From Paraburkholderia phenazinium (GTDB lineage: Bacteria > Pseudomonadota > Gammaproteobacteria > Burkholderiales > Burkholderiaceae): a stretch of 64,000 nt of DNA. Under the pieces are notes generated by a model. The model was not told where the DNA came from, did not search any database, and worked only from the letters and a program-made list of their open reading frames with translations. Shown in pieces: positions 43,348 to 53,070 of the stretch. The stretch is from contig NZ_FSRU01000001.1 of the NCBI RefSeq assembly GCF_900142845.1, forward strand, positions 248,001 to 312,000, given 5' to 3'. Position numbers and translations under genes: made by a program. Positions within the stretch are counted from its first letter, which is position 1. Each line of letters starts with the position of its first letter.

Positions 43348-43644
43348 TCAGTGCTGCTCGAAGCGTTCGTAACGTTTGTCCGTGAAGCGCTCTTCGCCGG
43401 CCACTTCGCTCACGCGGGCGGCCGGCGGCCCGTGGCGCAGCCACGAGAGCATCCGGTCGACCTGATTGGCCGATCCCTGCAAGATAGCTTCGACCGAGCC
43501 ATCCTCAAGGTTGGCCACCCATCCTTTGATGCCGAGCGCGTGCGCCTGGCGCACCGTCGCGTGACGGAAACCGACGCCTTGCACGACGCCGCGAACCCGC
43601 ACGTAATAGGTTTCGATCCGCGAATCCAGATCCGGGCCTGTCAT
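43348..43644 (-). CDS. acyP: Acylphosphatase
   Basis: A 98-residue enzyme with both family signatures: VRGVVQGVGFRHATV (phosphate-binding loop and catalytic Arg) and GWVANLEDGSVEAILQG (with the catalytic Asn). It hydrolyses acyl phosphates such as carbamoyl and acetyl phosphate in the cytosol. The start has GAGG about six bases upstream. It converges on egtD and is divergent from hpnA. The length is normal, but the C-terminal third is a little Arg-rich. Confidence 0.92.
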   Translation of the reverse strand: MTGPDLDSRIETYYVRVRGVVQGVGFRHATVRQAHALGIKGWVANLEDGSVEAILQGSANQVDRMLSWLRHGPPAARVSEVAGEERFTDKRYERFEQH

Positions 43645-43793
43645 ACCGTCCTCTCCTAACGCAAATCTTTCAAGCCGGCATTCTAGTCGCGTCGTGGCGA
43701 GTTTGCCTGGAACGCGTTGGACTCGCGCGACGCGACACGCGGTGCACGCCCCACGTACAATCCGACGACCGCCACGCAGGGAATTGGAAAAGA

Positions 43794-44804
43794 ATGATGG
43801 ATCAGAACCGCGATCTCGTACTCGTCACAGGGGCCTCCGGCTTTGTCGGCTCGGCCGTGGCGCGCATCGCGCAACAGAAGGGCTTCAACGTCCGCGTGCT
43901 GGTGCGCGCCACCAGTCCGCGCCGCAATGTCGAGGCGCTCAACGCGGAAATCGTCGTCGGCGACATGCGCGACGAAGCGTCGATGCGCGTTGCGCTGCGC
44001 GGCGTGCGCTATCTGCTGCACGTCGCCGCGGACTATCGGCTGTGGGCGCCGGATCCAGGCGAAATCGAACGCTCGAATCTGGAAGGCACCGAGGCGACCA
44101 TGCGCGCGGCTCTCAAGGAAGGCGTCGAGCGCATTGTCTACACCAGCAGCGTAGCCACGCTGAAGGTGACGAGCTCCGGCCAGTCGGCCGACGAGACGTC
44201 GCCGCTGAAGGCCGAGCAGGCCATCGGCGTCTACAAGCGCAGCAAGGTGCTGGCCGAGCGCGCGGTGGAGCGGATGATCGCCGAGGACGGGCTGCCCGCC
44301 GTAATCGTCAATCCTTCGACACCGATCGGCCCGCGCGACGTGAAGCCCACGCCGACCGGCCGCATCATCGTCGAAGCGGCGCTCGGCAAGATTCCGGCTT
44401 TCGTCGACACCGGGCTGAACCTCGTGCATGTCGACGACGTCGCGGCCGGGCACTTCCTCGCGCTCGAACGCGGCAAGATCGGCGAGCGCTATATTCTCGG
44501 CGGCGAGAACCTGCCGTTGCAGACGATGCTCGCCGATATCGCCGCGCTCACCGGACGCAAGGCTCCGACCATCAGCCTGCCGCGCTGGCCGCTCTACCCG
44601 CTCGCCATGGGTGCGGAAGCGGTCGCGAAGATCACGAAGCGCGAACCGTTTGTGACAGTCGACGGTCTGAAGATGTCGAAGAACAAGATGTACTTCACGT
44701 CCGCGAAGGCGGAACGCGAGCTCGGCTATCGCGCGCGGCCCTACCGCGAGGGGCTGGCCGATGCGCTCGAGTGGTTCAGGCAAGCGGGGTATCTGAAGGC
44801 GTGA
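43794..44804 (+). CDS. hpnA: Hopanoid-associated sugar epimerase HpnA
   Basis: A 336-residue extended SDR. It has the nucleotide site VTGASGFVGSAVA (residues 11-23), YTSSVATLK, catalytic Y-x3-K in VYKRSKVLAE and NPSTPIGPRD near the substrate pocket, matching the NAD-dependent epimerase HpnA of hopanoid loci. Its exact step is not settled; it is thought to help build the sugar head group of extended hopanoids. It is the first hopanoid gene on the left of the region, upstream of an uncharacterised gene and then hpnB on the opposite strand. Two successive ATG codons (43794 and 43797) leave the exact start open. Confidence 0.88.
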   Translation: MMDQNRDLVLVTGASGFVGSAVARIAQQKGFNVRVLVRATSPRRNVEALNAEIVVGDMRDEASMRVALRGVRYLLHVAADYRLWAPDPGEIERSNLEGTEATMRAALKEGVERIVYTSSVATLKVTSSGQSADETSPLKAEQAIGVYKRSKVLAERAVERMIAEDGLPAVIVNPSTPIGPRDVKPTPTGRIIVEAALGKIPAFVDTGLNLVHVDDVAAGHFLALERGKIGERYILGGENLPLQTMLADIAALTGRKAPTISLPRWPLYPLAMGAEAVAKITKREPFVTVDGLKMSKNKMYFTSAKAERELGYRARPYREGLADALEWFRQAGYLKA

Positions 44805-44918
44805 GGACGGACCGCCCAACGGACCCGCAAGCACTTTGTTACAACGTCGTCCGACCCGCGGCGGGTCAAAGCCCGCGCGCAACAGGTAAAATCGCGGGTC
44901 TTACCAGAGAATCCTCGC

Positions 44919-45494
44919 ATGAACCTTCACGAACAGCTCGGCGCGCTTGAAGTGGGCGTCGATCAGCTCATTCAGGCTGTCGTGGCCCCGCAGGCCCAAA
45001 GCATCCCCGAGACACCCGCAGCAACAGCAGCGCCAGAGGTGTCTGCCGCAATCACCGCGAGCGAAGACACGCCGGCCCAGGCGGAGCCCGCAACGCATGC
45101 GGCGGCAGAAACCGAGGCCGAAGCCGTAGCTGAAACAGCCAAAGCCGCCGCTGTTGCACCGGCTGAAGAAAAGCCCACCTTGTCGATTGGCCGGCCCACG
45201 CAGAACGTCATCACCATGACGATCGGCGGCAAGACCGTGTCGCTCCATCCGGAGCAGGTGGGTCAGTTGATCGAAGAACTGTCGAATGCGCGCGCCTCGA
45301 TGACGCCGGAGCCGGCGATGGGCGTGCCGCCCGGCTGGCGCTTCGTGTCGACGAAGAATCCCGCGCTGGCCGTGCAGAAGCACTCGAACGGCGACCGCCT
45401 GCTGATCATGCGCCATACCGGACACGGCTGGGTGCCGTTCACGTTCTCGCCGGATAACGTGATCCAGATGTACGCGCTGCTCACGCAGCGTTGA
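44919..45494 (+). CDS. Hypothetical protein with Ala/Glu-rich linker and conserved C-terminal domain
   Basis: A 191-residue soluble protein. Residues 1-24 form an amphipathic helix (MNLHEQLGALEVGVDQLI), residues 25-85 are a disordered Ala/Glu/Pro linker, and residues 88-191 look globular (ITMTIGGKTVSLHPEQVGQL, PPGWRFVSTKNPALAVQKH, GHGWVPFTFSPDNVIQMYALL). It has no signal peptide. I recognise no family. It lies 114 bases after hpnA and converges on hpnB, so it may belong with hpnA. Physical position alone does not establish a hopanoid role. Confidence 0.6.
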   Translation: MNLHEQLGALEVGVDQLIQAVVAPQAQSIPETPAATAAPEVSAAITASEDTPAQAEPATHAAAETEAEAVAETAKAAAVAPAEEKPTLSIGRPTQNVITMTIGGKTVSLHPEQVGQLIEELSNARASMTPEPAMGVPPGWRFVSTKNPALAVQKHSNGDRLLIMRHTGHGWVPFTFSPDNVIQMYALLTQR

Positions 45495-45502
45495 TGCGAA
45501 GG

Positions 45503-45521
45503 GCGGCGCTTCGTGCGCCGC
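45503..45521. terminator. GC hairpin after the 44919 gene
   Basis: GCGGCGC (45503-45509) and GCGCCGC (45515-45521) pair around TTCGT, between convergent stops. There is no T-run, so it is only a candidate terminator. Confidence 0.4.
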
Positions 45522-45607
45522 TATGAGCGAGGTCCGCTGCGGACCGCGCGCAAGGCCTTCGCCTCGCACGCCACCCAGGGTGCGCGTTCGGCTACCGCGC
45601 CGCCCAC

Positions 45608-46783
45608 TCACCGATCCTGTTGCACCGGCGCCTGCACGCGCGCCTTCCACTGACCGCCCTTGCCGCGCCAATAGCGCACCGCGGACGCAAACGTAGCGCC
45701 GACATAAAACAACGCCACCAGCGGCAAGAACGGCGCCCACAGCGGCGAGCGACCGTAATAGCGCAGCATCGGCGCATACGCGCAGCACATTGCCGCCCAT
45801 GCGAGCCACGCCGGCAAGCCGCGCGGCCCGAGTTCCAGCGCGGCCACCGGCGGGATCAGATAGATGATCGCCATGCCCGCTAGCGTGCCGGCCAGCAGCC
45901 ATGCGGAGTAGTGCAACTGCGTGAAGGCCGTGCGCGCGATCATGTTCCAGATCTCGCGCCAGTTGTCGTACGGACGCAGTGAGACGCTACGCGCCGCCAC
46001 ATCCAGACGGATCGGATGACGTCCCTCACCACGATGCTTGATGCGCGCGGCGAGACTGCAATCGTCGATCAGCTCGCCGCGAATCGACTCGATGCCGCCC
46101 GCTTCTTCCAGCGCCGTACGCCGCACCAGCATGCAGCCGCCGGCCGCCGCAGCTGTCTTGTTGCGCGGGTTGTTGACCCACGAGAACGGATACAGCTTGG
46201 CAAAGAAGAACACGAAGGCCGGAATCAGCGCCTTTTCCCAGAACGAATCGCAGCGCAACCGCACCATCAACGACACCAGATCGCGCTGTTCGGCGTCGGC
46301 GCGAGCGACGAGTTGCGTCACGGCATCCGTGGGATGGCCGATGTCAGCGTCGGTCAGCAAGAGGAAGTCGGCTGGCAGACCAAGCGTGCGCACGGCTTCG
46401 ATGCCTTGCGACTGCGCCCACACCTTGCCCGACCAACCCGACGGCAGCGGCTTCGCACTCAGCACCGTCAGGCGCTCGGGACATTGAAGCGCCAGCGCCG
46501 CGGCACGGGCGGCGTCGGCGGTGCCGTCGGTGCTGTGGTCGTCAACCACGATCACGTGGAACGGCCCCGCGTACGCTTGCGCGAGCAGGGTGCTGACCGC
46601 CTCTGCGATGACGTCGGCTTCATTGCGGGCCGGCACCACGGCGGCGACGGCCGGCCACGCATCGCGTGACGTGTTCGCGAGCGGCGTAGCGGGGCGGGCT
46701 CGCCAGAAACCGCCGCGGGCAAACAGCAGCACGCACCAGATCAACAGGGAGAGACACGACAGACCAAACAGAACCACCTGCAT
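45608..46783 (-). CDS. hpnB: Hopanoid-associated glycosyltransferase HpnB
   Basis: A 391-residue membrane GT2. One N-terminal helix precedes the catalytic domain with VVDDHSTDGTAD and LTDADIGH (the metal-binding DxD), then three or four C-terminal helices. HpnB is a conserved but functionally unresolved hopanoid-locus glycosyltransferase. Its start overlaps the hpnC stop as TAATG, which couples translation of the pair. The length and motifs are normal. The gene converges on 44919-45494. Confidence 0.88.
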   Translation of the reverse strand: MQVVLFGLSCLSLLIWCVLLFARGGFWRARPATPLANTSRDAWPAVAAVVPARNEADVIAEAVSTLLAQAYAGPFHVIVVDDHSTDGTADAARAAALALQCPERLTVLSAKPLPSGWSGKVWAQSQGIEAVRTLGLPADFLLLTDADIGHPTDAVTQLVARADAEQRDLVSLMVRLRCDSFWEKALIPAFVFFFAKLYPFSWVNNPRNKTAAAAGGCMLVRRTALEEAGGIESIRGELIDDCSLAARIKHRGEGRHPIRLDVAARSVSLRPYDNWREIWNMIARTAFTQLHYSAWLLAGTLAGMAIIYLIPPVAALELGPRGLPAWLAWAAMCCAYAPMLRYYGRSPLWAPFLPLVALFYVGATFASAVRYWRGKGGQWKARVQAPVQQDR

Positions 46784-47649
46784 TACGCGTTGCCCTCAAT
46801 CGAAGTGACGCGTACACCGACGCGCCGGGACAGCCACATTGCGAGCGCGCGCGTTGTGACGACAAACCAGTCGAAGCCGTCGAGCGCCGGACGGCGACGG
46901 AACACGTCATAGCCGGCCTGCTCGATGCGCTCGAGAATGCGCAAACCGCCGTGGACAATGCCGCACAGCACCAGCCCCGCGCGTCCGGGGATGCGCAGCG
47001 CGAGTGGCGCCCCGCGGACCAGCATGGTGCGGGCGTAAGCGACCTCATAGGCCATTAGTGCGCGCCATGCGTCGTCCGCGGTGCCGTTGGTCATGCGGGC
47101 TTCGGTGACGTTAAAGCGCTCGAGGTCGCTTTGCGGCAGGTAGATGCGGCCGCTTTTCAGGTCGATCGCAATGTCCTGCCAGAAATTGATCAGATGAAGC
47201 GCGGTGCAGATCGTATCGGAGTCGGCCAGATTGGCCGGCGTTGCCGCATTGAACAGATGCAGCATCAGTTGCCCCACCGGGTGCGCGGAGCGGCGGCAAT
47301 AATCGAGCAGGGCCGGCTGGTCGGCGAAGCGGGTGGTGTCGATCTCCTGATCGAGCGCCGAGACGAGGTCGTAGAACGGCGCGAGCGGCAATTGATACTG
47401 CGCGACCACGCCGGCCAGCTTGCCGAACAGCAGCGGATGCACGGGCGCGAGGTGGCCGCTTGCCACGGCGTCGAGCCCGGCGCGGAAATCGGCGAGGCGC
47501 GCGTGACGCTCCGCGGCGCTCCAATCGCCTTCTTCGACGATGTCCGCGGCCGTACGGGCGACCTGATAGATCACGCCGACAGGCAGACGGAGCGCCTTCG
47601 GCAGCAGCACACTGGCGATCGGTAAGTTTTCGTAGTGATCGGCTTCCAT
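46783..47649 (-). CDS. hpnC: Hydroxysqualene synthase HpnC
   Basis: A 288-residue trans-prenyl-synthase-like enzyme. HpnC takes presqualene diphosphate from HpnD and makes hydroxysqualene, which HpnE reduces to squalene. The HYENLPIASVLLP start and INFWQDIAIDLKSGRIYLP (second Asp-rich motif) identify it. The first Asp-rich motif is altered: it reads A-A35-D36-I-V-E-E where two adjacent Asp are usual. ATG 47649 follows GAGG by nine bases; a TTG at 47691 is less likely. The next gene is hpnB with a TAATG overlap. Confidence 0.88.
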   Translation of the reverse strand: MEADHYENLPIASVLLPKALRLPVGVIYQVARTAADIVEEGDWSAAERHARLADFRAGLDAVASGHLAPVHPLLFGKLAGVVAQYQLPLAPFYDLVSALDQEIDTTRFADQPALLDYCRRSAHPVGQLMLHLFNAATPANLADSDTICTALHLINFWQDIAIDLKSGRIYLPQSDLERFNVTEARMTNGTADDAWRALMAYEVAYARTMLVRGAPLALRIPGRAGLVLCGIVHGGLRILERIEQAGYDVFRRRPALDGFDWFVVTTRALAMWLSRRVGVRVTSIEGNA

Positions 47650-47681
47650 ACGGCGAGCCTCGAATACATAGGGTAATGCGG

Positions 47682-47711
47682 TTGTAAGCAATAACCGCAG
47701 GACCCTATAGT
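47682..47711 (+). promoter_or_regulatory. Candidate promoter for an ispH leader or small RNA
   Basis: TTGTAA (47682-47687) and TATAGT (47706-47711) are spaced by 18 bases on the plus strand, between hpnC and ispH. Transcription would begin near 47718 and reach the terminator at 47840-47860, well before ispH. Confidence 0.4.
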
Positions 47712-47839
47712 TTAAGGGTTCCGCAGGGCGACTGCAGCGTGCAACGACTGCTGGACGGCCTCGAGAGGCCGCCTGGGACGGGGATCGGCCAGAGCAAAGC
47801 GCGCCCGATAGCGTTAGAATGCGCGTTTGGTTTTCGTCT

Positions 47840-47860
47840 ACCGGCTTTGCGCCGGTTTTT
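47840..47860 (+). terminator. Intrinsic terminator upstream of ispH
   Basis: ACCGGC and GCCGGT pair around TTTGC, followed by five Ts. No plus-strand gene lies between it and the converging end of 44919-45494, about 2.3 kb to the left, so it must act on a leader or small RNA, or attenuate ispH read-through. Confidence 0.6.
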
Positions 47861-47946
47861 AGACATCAATTATTATCAATGTCGCGGCGATAAAGTCGTT
47901 TATATCGACTTCCTCGAAACCTGCGTCAGTCGGAGTTCGGCAGCCT

Positions 47947-48891
47947 ATGCGAGTCATCCTTGCTCAACCCCGTGGTTTTTGTGCGGGGGTGGTCCGGGCG
48001 ATCGAAATCGTCGATCGCGCGTTGCAGCAACACGGGGCACCCGTGTATGTGCGTCACGAAATCGTCCACAACCGTCACGTGGTGGACAACCTGCGTCAGA
48101 AGGGGGCGCGCTTTGTCGAAGAGCTCGACGAGGTGCCTGAGGGCGCGGTGGCGATTTTTAGTGCGCACGGTGTGGCCCAGACTGTCGAACGCGACGCGGA
48201 GCAGCGCGGGCTCGATGTGCTCGACGCGACCTGTCCGCTGGTCACCAAGGTACATGTGCAGGGGCGCCAGTACGTGGCGGCCGGCCGCACACTGATACTG
48301 ATTGGCCACGCGGGGCACCCGGAGGTCGAGGGCACGATTGGTCAGATACCGGGCAAGGTGTTGCTGGTGCAGAGCGAGGCGGAGGTGGCGCATCTGGAAT
48401 TGCCGCTGGACGCGCCGCTAGCGTATGTGACGCAGACAACGCTTTCGGTCGACGATACGCGGGGCATCATTGATGCTTTGTTGCGGCGGTTTACCAATAT
48501 CGTTGGGCCGGATACGCGGGATATTTGCTATGCCACGCAGAATCGTCAGGCGGCTGTGCGCGAGTTGAGCACGCAGGTTCAGGTGTTGCTGGTGGTGGGC
48601 GCGACGAATAGTTCGAATTCGAACCGCTTGCGGGAGATTGGCAGCGAGACCGGGGTGGCGAGTTATCTGGTTGCCGATGGGTCTGAGGTGAAGGCGGAGT
48701 GGTTTGCCGGCGTGCAGACTGTTGGGATTACCGCTGGCGCGTCCGCGCCCGAGGAAATGGTCGAGAACGTTATTGATGCGCTGCGCGCGCTTGGGCCTGT
48801 TGATGTCACCACTATGGCCGGCCGCGAGGAGAAGGTTGAGTTTAAGCTGCCCGCTAAGTTGATGCAGCCGCTTGCTGCTCGGGAAGTTTAA
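47947..48891 (+). CDS. ispH: 4-Hydroxy-3-methylbut-2-enyl diphosphate reductase IspH
   Basis: A 314-residue [4Fe-4S] enzyme that makes IPP and DMAPP, the last step of the MEP pathway. All ligands are present: C12 (RGFCAGV), C96 (DATCPLV) and C194 (ICYATQNR), with H41, H74, H124 and E126 (GHPEVEG) in the active site. It supplies isoprenoid units for squalene and hopanoid synthesis. It sits inside the hopanoid region, between hpnC and hpnM on the opposite strand. The start at ATG 47947 gives the standard [16 protein letters not shown]-terminus. Length is normal. Confidence 0.95.
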   Translation: MRVILAQPRGFCAGVVRAIEIVDRALQQHGAPVYVRHEIVHNRHVVDNLRQKGARFVEELDEVPEGAVAIFSAHGVAQTVERDAEQRGLDVLDATCPLVTKVHVQGRQYVAAGRTLILIGHAGHPEVEGTIGQIPGKVLLVQSEAEVAHLELPLDAPLAYVTQTTLSVDDTRGIIDALLRRFTNIVGPDTRDICYATQNRQAAVRELSTQVQVLLVVGATNSSNSNRLREIGSETGVASYLVADGSEVKAEWFAGVQTVGITAGASAPEEMVENVIDALRALGPVDVTTMAGREEKVEFKLPAKLMQPLAAREV

Positions 48892-48897
48892 GGTCGG

Positions 48898-49659
48898 GGT
48901 TTTTTGTTTTGTCTGGCTGACGGCTTTTTTTTGCCTGCGGCGCATTGGTTTTGCGCTGTGTTTTTAGGGTGTTGGCCTTTCCTTGCATTCTTAGTGGTCT
49001 ATTAGCTTCGCCCCTGTGCGGGGCGGCACTTACTTTCTTTGCCGCCGCAAAGAAAGTAAGCAAAGAAAGCGGGCTCACACCGCTAGCGTTTAGTGAGCCG
49101 TCCCGGTCTACCACCGGGAACGGCCCAACACGAGACCCGTTCTCGCTCCATTCCCCTCAGTGACAAAGCACTCATCCGCTCCAGCGTCGCGCTTCGCGCC
49201 CCGCCGTCAGGCATAGCGCCTTCTGCGTGTTCCGTAGGATGTCTAACTTTCTCTGGCCAGCCCTAATCCGAAACGGCGGAATCGCCGACGGTTCTGCAGT
49301 GCTTACTTAGCCCGGCACTTCCGGCAAGGCGCGCCATCCGAGGCGGACCCATCCGCAAAGCACGAAGTGCGAAGCGGGATGGATGAGCGCTGTGTCACGA
49401 ACGAGGGAAATGCGAGAGACCGTCTTGTCTCGGACCACTTCGTGGTCACATGAGAGGTGGCTCACTACGGGCTGGCGGTTGCAGCCCGCTTTCTTTGCTT
49501 ACTTTCTTTGCGGCGGCAAAGAAAGTAAGTGCCGCCCCGCACAGGGGCGAAGCTAATAGACCACTAAGAAAGCAAGGAAAGGCCAACACCCTAAGACCAC
49601 AGCGCAAAACCAAGGCGCCGCAGGCAAAAAAAGCCGTCAGCCAGACAAACAAAAAAACG
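48898..49659. repeat. Non-coding element with about 178-base inverted terminal arms
   Basis: Left arm 48898-49075 and right arm 49483-49659 are near-perfect inverted copies (a few substitutions or indels) around a 407-base unique centre. Each arm contains an exact palindrome: CTTACTTTCTTTGC and its complement around four bases, at 49029-49060 and 49498-49529. The element fills the gap between ispH and hpnM and reaches to one base from the hpnM stop. Open frames inside the arms have no protein features. The layout suits a dispersed miniature-transposon-like repeat, but no terminal repeats of a known IS or target duplication were found. Confidence 0.75.
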
Positions 49660-50265
49660 CTACCCCGCACTCCGAGCATTATGCTCAGTCAAAAACTTAA
49701 TAAGCCCATCAACCCCGCCTTTAGAGAGCTGATCCGCAAACTGCGTCTGATAAACCTGAATGAGCCAGGCGCCCATCATATCGATGTCATAGACCTTCCA
49801 CCCGGAATCCGTCTTCTCCATCCGATACCCGACAGAATCATCCCCACCATTGCTAATCACATGCGACTGCACGACGGCATCCTTGCCCCCCGCCACGACG
49901 CTAGCCGGCGCAAACTTGAACGTCACGTCCTGATCCCGCAATTGCGCCAATGAAGCCGCATACGTCCTCACCAGCAATGTCTGGAACTGCTCGTACAACT
50001 GCTTCTGCTGCTCCGGCGTCGCCGTGGTCCACGCCTTCCCCACCGCAATCCGCGTCGTACGCTGAAAGTCCGTAGCAGGCACAAAATGTGTTACCACCAC
50101 CTGCGTGATTTTGCCCATGTCGCCCGCGCGCGCCTGGGGATCAGCCTTCATCGCGCTGACCGTGCCCTCAACCGCGTTCTTCACCACCGCATCAGGGGCA
50201 GCTTGCGCAAAAGCCGTAGTGGAAACCACCGCAGCCGCCAGAAAAGCAGACAGATAACGTTTCAT
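49660..50265 (-). CDS. hpnM: HpnM / MlaC-family periplasmic lipid-binding protein
   Basis: A 201-residue protein with signal peptide (residues 1-22, ending AQA) and an MlaC/Ttg2D fold: NAVEGTVSAMKADPQARAGDM, THFVPATDFQRTTRIAVGKAW, then VGYRMEKTDSGWKVYDIDMMGAWLIQVYQTQFADQL. MlaC proteins carry lipids across the periplasm; HpnM is the hopanoid-locus member. It is divergent from hpnN. Its stop abuts the right arm of the repeat element, so the element may affect its 3' mRNA end. Confidence 0.85.
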   Translation of the reverse strand: MKRYLSAFLAAAVVSTTAFAQAAPDAVVKNAVEGTVSAMKADPQARAGDMGKITQVVVTHFVPATDFQRTTRIAVGKAWTTATPEQQKQLYEQFQTLLVRTYAASLAQLRDQDVTFKFAPASVVAGGKDAVVQSHVISNGGDDSVGYRMEKTDSGWKVYDIDMMGAWLIQVYQTQFADQLSKGGVDGLIKFLTEHNARSAG

Positions 50266-50442
50266 AAGCTCATCAGGACAGTAAAAATGACCACTGGATG
50301 ACCCGCTGGGCCACGCTGAAAGCCAGTATACCGATTTTGGACGTTCAGCCGCGCCCCATAACCTGAGCCAATCAGCCCCACCTCGGTATACTTATGCCCT
50401 TATGCCAAAAACGCCATCCGTGACAGGGCCCAACTCCCCTAC

Positions 50443-53070
50443 ATGCTGAAGTCATCTATCGTCCGTCTCGTCGCCTGGTCGGTGAGCCGCCCACTGCGCG
50501 TCATCGTGGTCTCGCTGATCCTCGCGGTCCTGAGCGGCTATTACGTTGCCGCCCACTTCAAGATCAATACCGACATCAGCCGTCTCGTCGAAAACGATCA
50601 GGCCTGGTCCTCCCTCGACGACGCCATCGACAAGGCATTCCCCCAACGCGGCCAGACCGTGCTCGTCGTCGTCGAAGCCCGCGCCCCCGAATTCGCCGAC
50701 GCCGCCGCCAATGCCCTCACCGCCGCGCTGAAAAGCCAGTCCAAGGAATTCGTCGCCGTCACCCAACCGGCCGGCGGCTCGTTCTTCGAGCACAACGGCC
50801 TGCTGTTCCCCTCGCTCGATGACGTGCAGTCCACCACCGGCCAACTCGTTCAATCGCGTCCCCTCGTCAACGCGCTAGCCAAAGATCCCAGCCTGACCGG
50901 TCTCGCAGGCGTCCTTACCACCAGTCTGCTGCTGCCGCTGCAACTCGGCCAGGTGAAGCTCAGCGATATGAGCCACCTGCTTTCGCAAAGCGCCGACGTG
51001 CTCGACCGTGTACTCGCCGGCCAGCCCGCCGCCTTCTCATGGCGCGCGCTCGTCGACAAGGACGTCTCCACCAACCCGGCGCGCGCCTTCATCACCGTGC
51101 AGCCGGTGGTCGACTACGGCGCGCTCGAACCCGGTGCGCGCGCCTCGGCCGACATCCGCGCCACCGCGGCATCGCTCGACCTCGGCGCCCACTACGGCGC
51201 GTCGATCCGTCTGACCGGCGAGCAGCCGCTCGCCGATGAAGAATTCGCCTCGGTGCAGGACGGCGCCGCGCTCAACGGCATGATCACCTTCGTCGTCGTG
51301 CTGATCATCCTGTGGCTCGCGTTGCGCTCGGGACGCATGATCGTCGCCGTGCTGATCACGCTGTTCGTCGGCCTCGCCATCACGGCTGCGCTCGGTCTCA
51401 TGATGGTCGGCGCGCTCAACATGATTTCGGTCGCCTTCATGGTGCTGTTCGTCGGGCTCGGGATCGACTTCGGGGTGCAGTTCGGCGTCAAGTACCGCGA
51501 AGAGCGCAATCGCGACGACCGTCTGTCCGCTGCGCTCGTCAATACCGCGCACACCATCGGCGTGCCGTTGACGCTCGCTGCCGTCGCGGTCGCCGAGGCG
51601 TTCTTCTCCTTCCTGCCCACCGCCTACCGCGGCGTGGCCGAGTTGGGGCAGATCGCCGGCGTCGGGATGTTCGTCGCCTATGCGACCAACATGACGCTGT
51701 TTCCGGCACTCCTGAAGATCTTCAACCCGCCAGGCGAAGCCGCCGCGCCGGGTTTCAAGCAACTGGCGCCCGTCGACGATTTTCTCGACCGCAATCGCAA
51801 GCCCGTGCTGATCGGCACCCTCGTGGTCGTGATCGGCGCCCTGCCGCTGCTCACGCATCTGCGCTTCGATTTCAATCCGTTGCATCTGAAAGATCCGCAT
51901 ACGGAATCGATGGCAACGCTGCTCTCGCTGAAGGACTCGCCGGAAGCGGCGGTCAATAACGTGCATGTGCTGGCGCCTTCGCTTACGGCGGCGGATCAGA
52001 TCGAGGCGCATCTGAAGAAGCTGCCGGAAGTGGGCCGCGTCACCACGTTGAGTACCTTCATCCCCACCGATCAGACGCAAAAGCTCCTGCTGATCAATAG
52101 CGCGGCGCAGCAGTTGCTGCCGGCGCTGACGCAAACGCCCGCGCCGCCGTCGAGCGACACGTTGCGCGTCGCAGCATTGAAGCGCGCGGCAAACCAGTTG
52201 GTGCTCGCAGCAGAGGACCATCCGGGTCCGGGCGCGGCGGAGGCCCAGCATCTTGCCGCGACGCTGCAAAAGCTCGCCGCCGCTAGCCCCGCCACACGCG
52301 ACCACGCCGAAACCGCAATGGCCGGCACGCTGAAGATCGCGCTTGCGCAACTCGCCGCGCTGCTGCAGCCCACTGAGATCACGCGCGCCAGCTTGCCGCC
52401 GGAGATCTCGCGCGACTGGGTCTCGGCGGACGGCCACGCGCTCGTCGATATCGCGCCCAAGGTCGCGCCCGGCGCCGACCCCGGCGACGATGCGATGCTG
52501 CGCCGCTTCGCCCGTGCCGTGAAGGCCGCAGAGCCTGGTGCGATCGGCGGCACGATCTCGATCCTGCATTCCGCAGACGTCATCATCAAGGCCTTCCTGC
52601 AAGCCGCGGGCTGGGCGCTGCTGACCATCACCATCCTGCTGTGGCTCGCGCTGCGGCGCCTGAGCGACGTGCTGCGCACGCTGATCCCGCTGCTGGTGTC
52701 GGCGCTGGTGACGCTTGAATTGTGCGTTGTGTTCGGCATGCCACTTAATTTCGCCAACATCATCGCGTTGCCGCTTATGCTGGGCGTAGGCGTCGCGTTC
52801 AAGATCTACTTTGTCATGGCATGGCGCAACGGGCAGACCGGCCTGCTGCAGTCGAGCCTCACCCACGCCGTGATGTTCAGTGCCGCTACCACCGCGACTG
52901 CGTTTGGTAGCCTCTGGCTGTCGCATCATCCGGGAACGTCGAGCATGGGGCGGCTGCTTGCGCTCTCCCTCTTCTGCACGCTGATCGGTGCCGTGGTGTT
53001 TCAACCCGTCTTGATGGGTAAGCCGCGCGCGCGTCGCGCATCAAAAGAAAAGCAAGGAATCACGAAATGA
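50443..53070 (+). CDS. hpnN: Hopanoid transporter HpnN (RND superfamily)
   Basis: An 875-residue RND transporter of the MmpL/HpnN type. One N-terminal helix (residues 15-37) precedes a large periplasmic domain, then five helices at 280-430, a second periplasmic domain, and five C-terminal helices at 725-870. HpnN moves hopanoids from the inner to the outer membrane. The [15 protein letters not shown] stretch is a typical HpnN transmembrane feature, and [19 protein letters not shown] is its symmetric partner. It overlaps mlaA by four bases (ATGA) and is divergent from hpnM. Size matches the family. Confidence 0.92.
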   Translation: MLKSSIVRLVAWSVSRPLRVIVVSLILAVLSGYYVAAHFKINTDISRLVENDQAWSSLDDAIDKAFPQRGQTVLVVVEARAPEFADAAANALTAALKSQSKEFVAVTQPAGGSFFEHNGLLFPSLDDVQSTTGQLVQSRPLVNALAKDPSLTGLAGVLTTSLLLPLQLGQVKLSDMSHLLSQSADVLDRVLAGQPAAFSWRALVDKDVSTNPARAFITVQPVVDYGALEPGARASADIRATAASLDLGAHYGASIRLTGEQPLADEEFASVQDGAALNGMITFVVVLIILWLALRSGRMIVAVLITLFVGLAITAALGLMMVGALNMISVAFMVLFVGLGIDFGVQFGVKYREERNRDDRLSAALVNTAHTIGVPLTLAAVAVAEAFFSFLPTAYRGVAELGQIAGVGMFVAYATNMTLFPALLKIFNPPGEAAAPGFKQLAPVDDFLDRNRKPVLIGTLVVVIGALPLLTHLRFDFNPLHLKDPHTESMATLLSLKDSPEAAVNNVHVLAPSLTAADQIEAHLKKLPEVGRVTTLSTFIPTDQTQKLLLINSAAQQLLPALTQTPAPPSSDTLRVAALKRAANQLVLAAEDHPGPGAAEAQHLAATLQKLAAASPATRDHAETAMAGTLKIALAQLAALLQPTEITRASLPPEISRDWVSADGHALVDIAPKVAPGADPGDDAMLRRFARAVKAAEPGAIGGTISILHSADVIIKAFLQAAGWALLTITILLWLALRRLSDVLRTLIPLLVSALVTLELCVVFGMPLNFANIIALPLMLGVGVAFKIYFVMAWRNGQTGLLQSSLTHAVMFSAATTATAFGSLWLSHHPGTSSMGRLLALSLFCTLIGAVVFQPVLMGKPRARRASKEKQGITK

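Noticed and set aside
48854..49114. Open frame in the left arm of the ispH-hpnM repeat
   Set aside because: It repeats almost the same protein as the frame in the other arm because of the inverted repeat; no domain, no start signal.
49450..49953. Open frame through the right arm and into hpnM antisense
   Set aside because: Consists of repeat sequence plus antisense of hpnM; not a gene.
51037..53004. 655-codon frame opposite hpnN
   Set aside because: Same antisense pattern; hpnN on the plus strand has full RND features.
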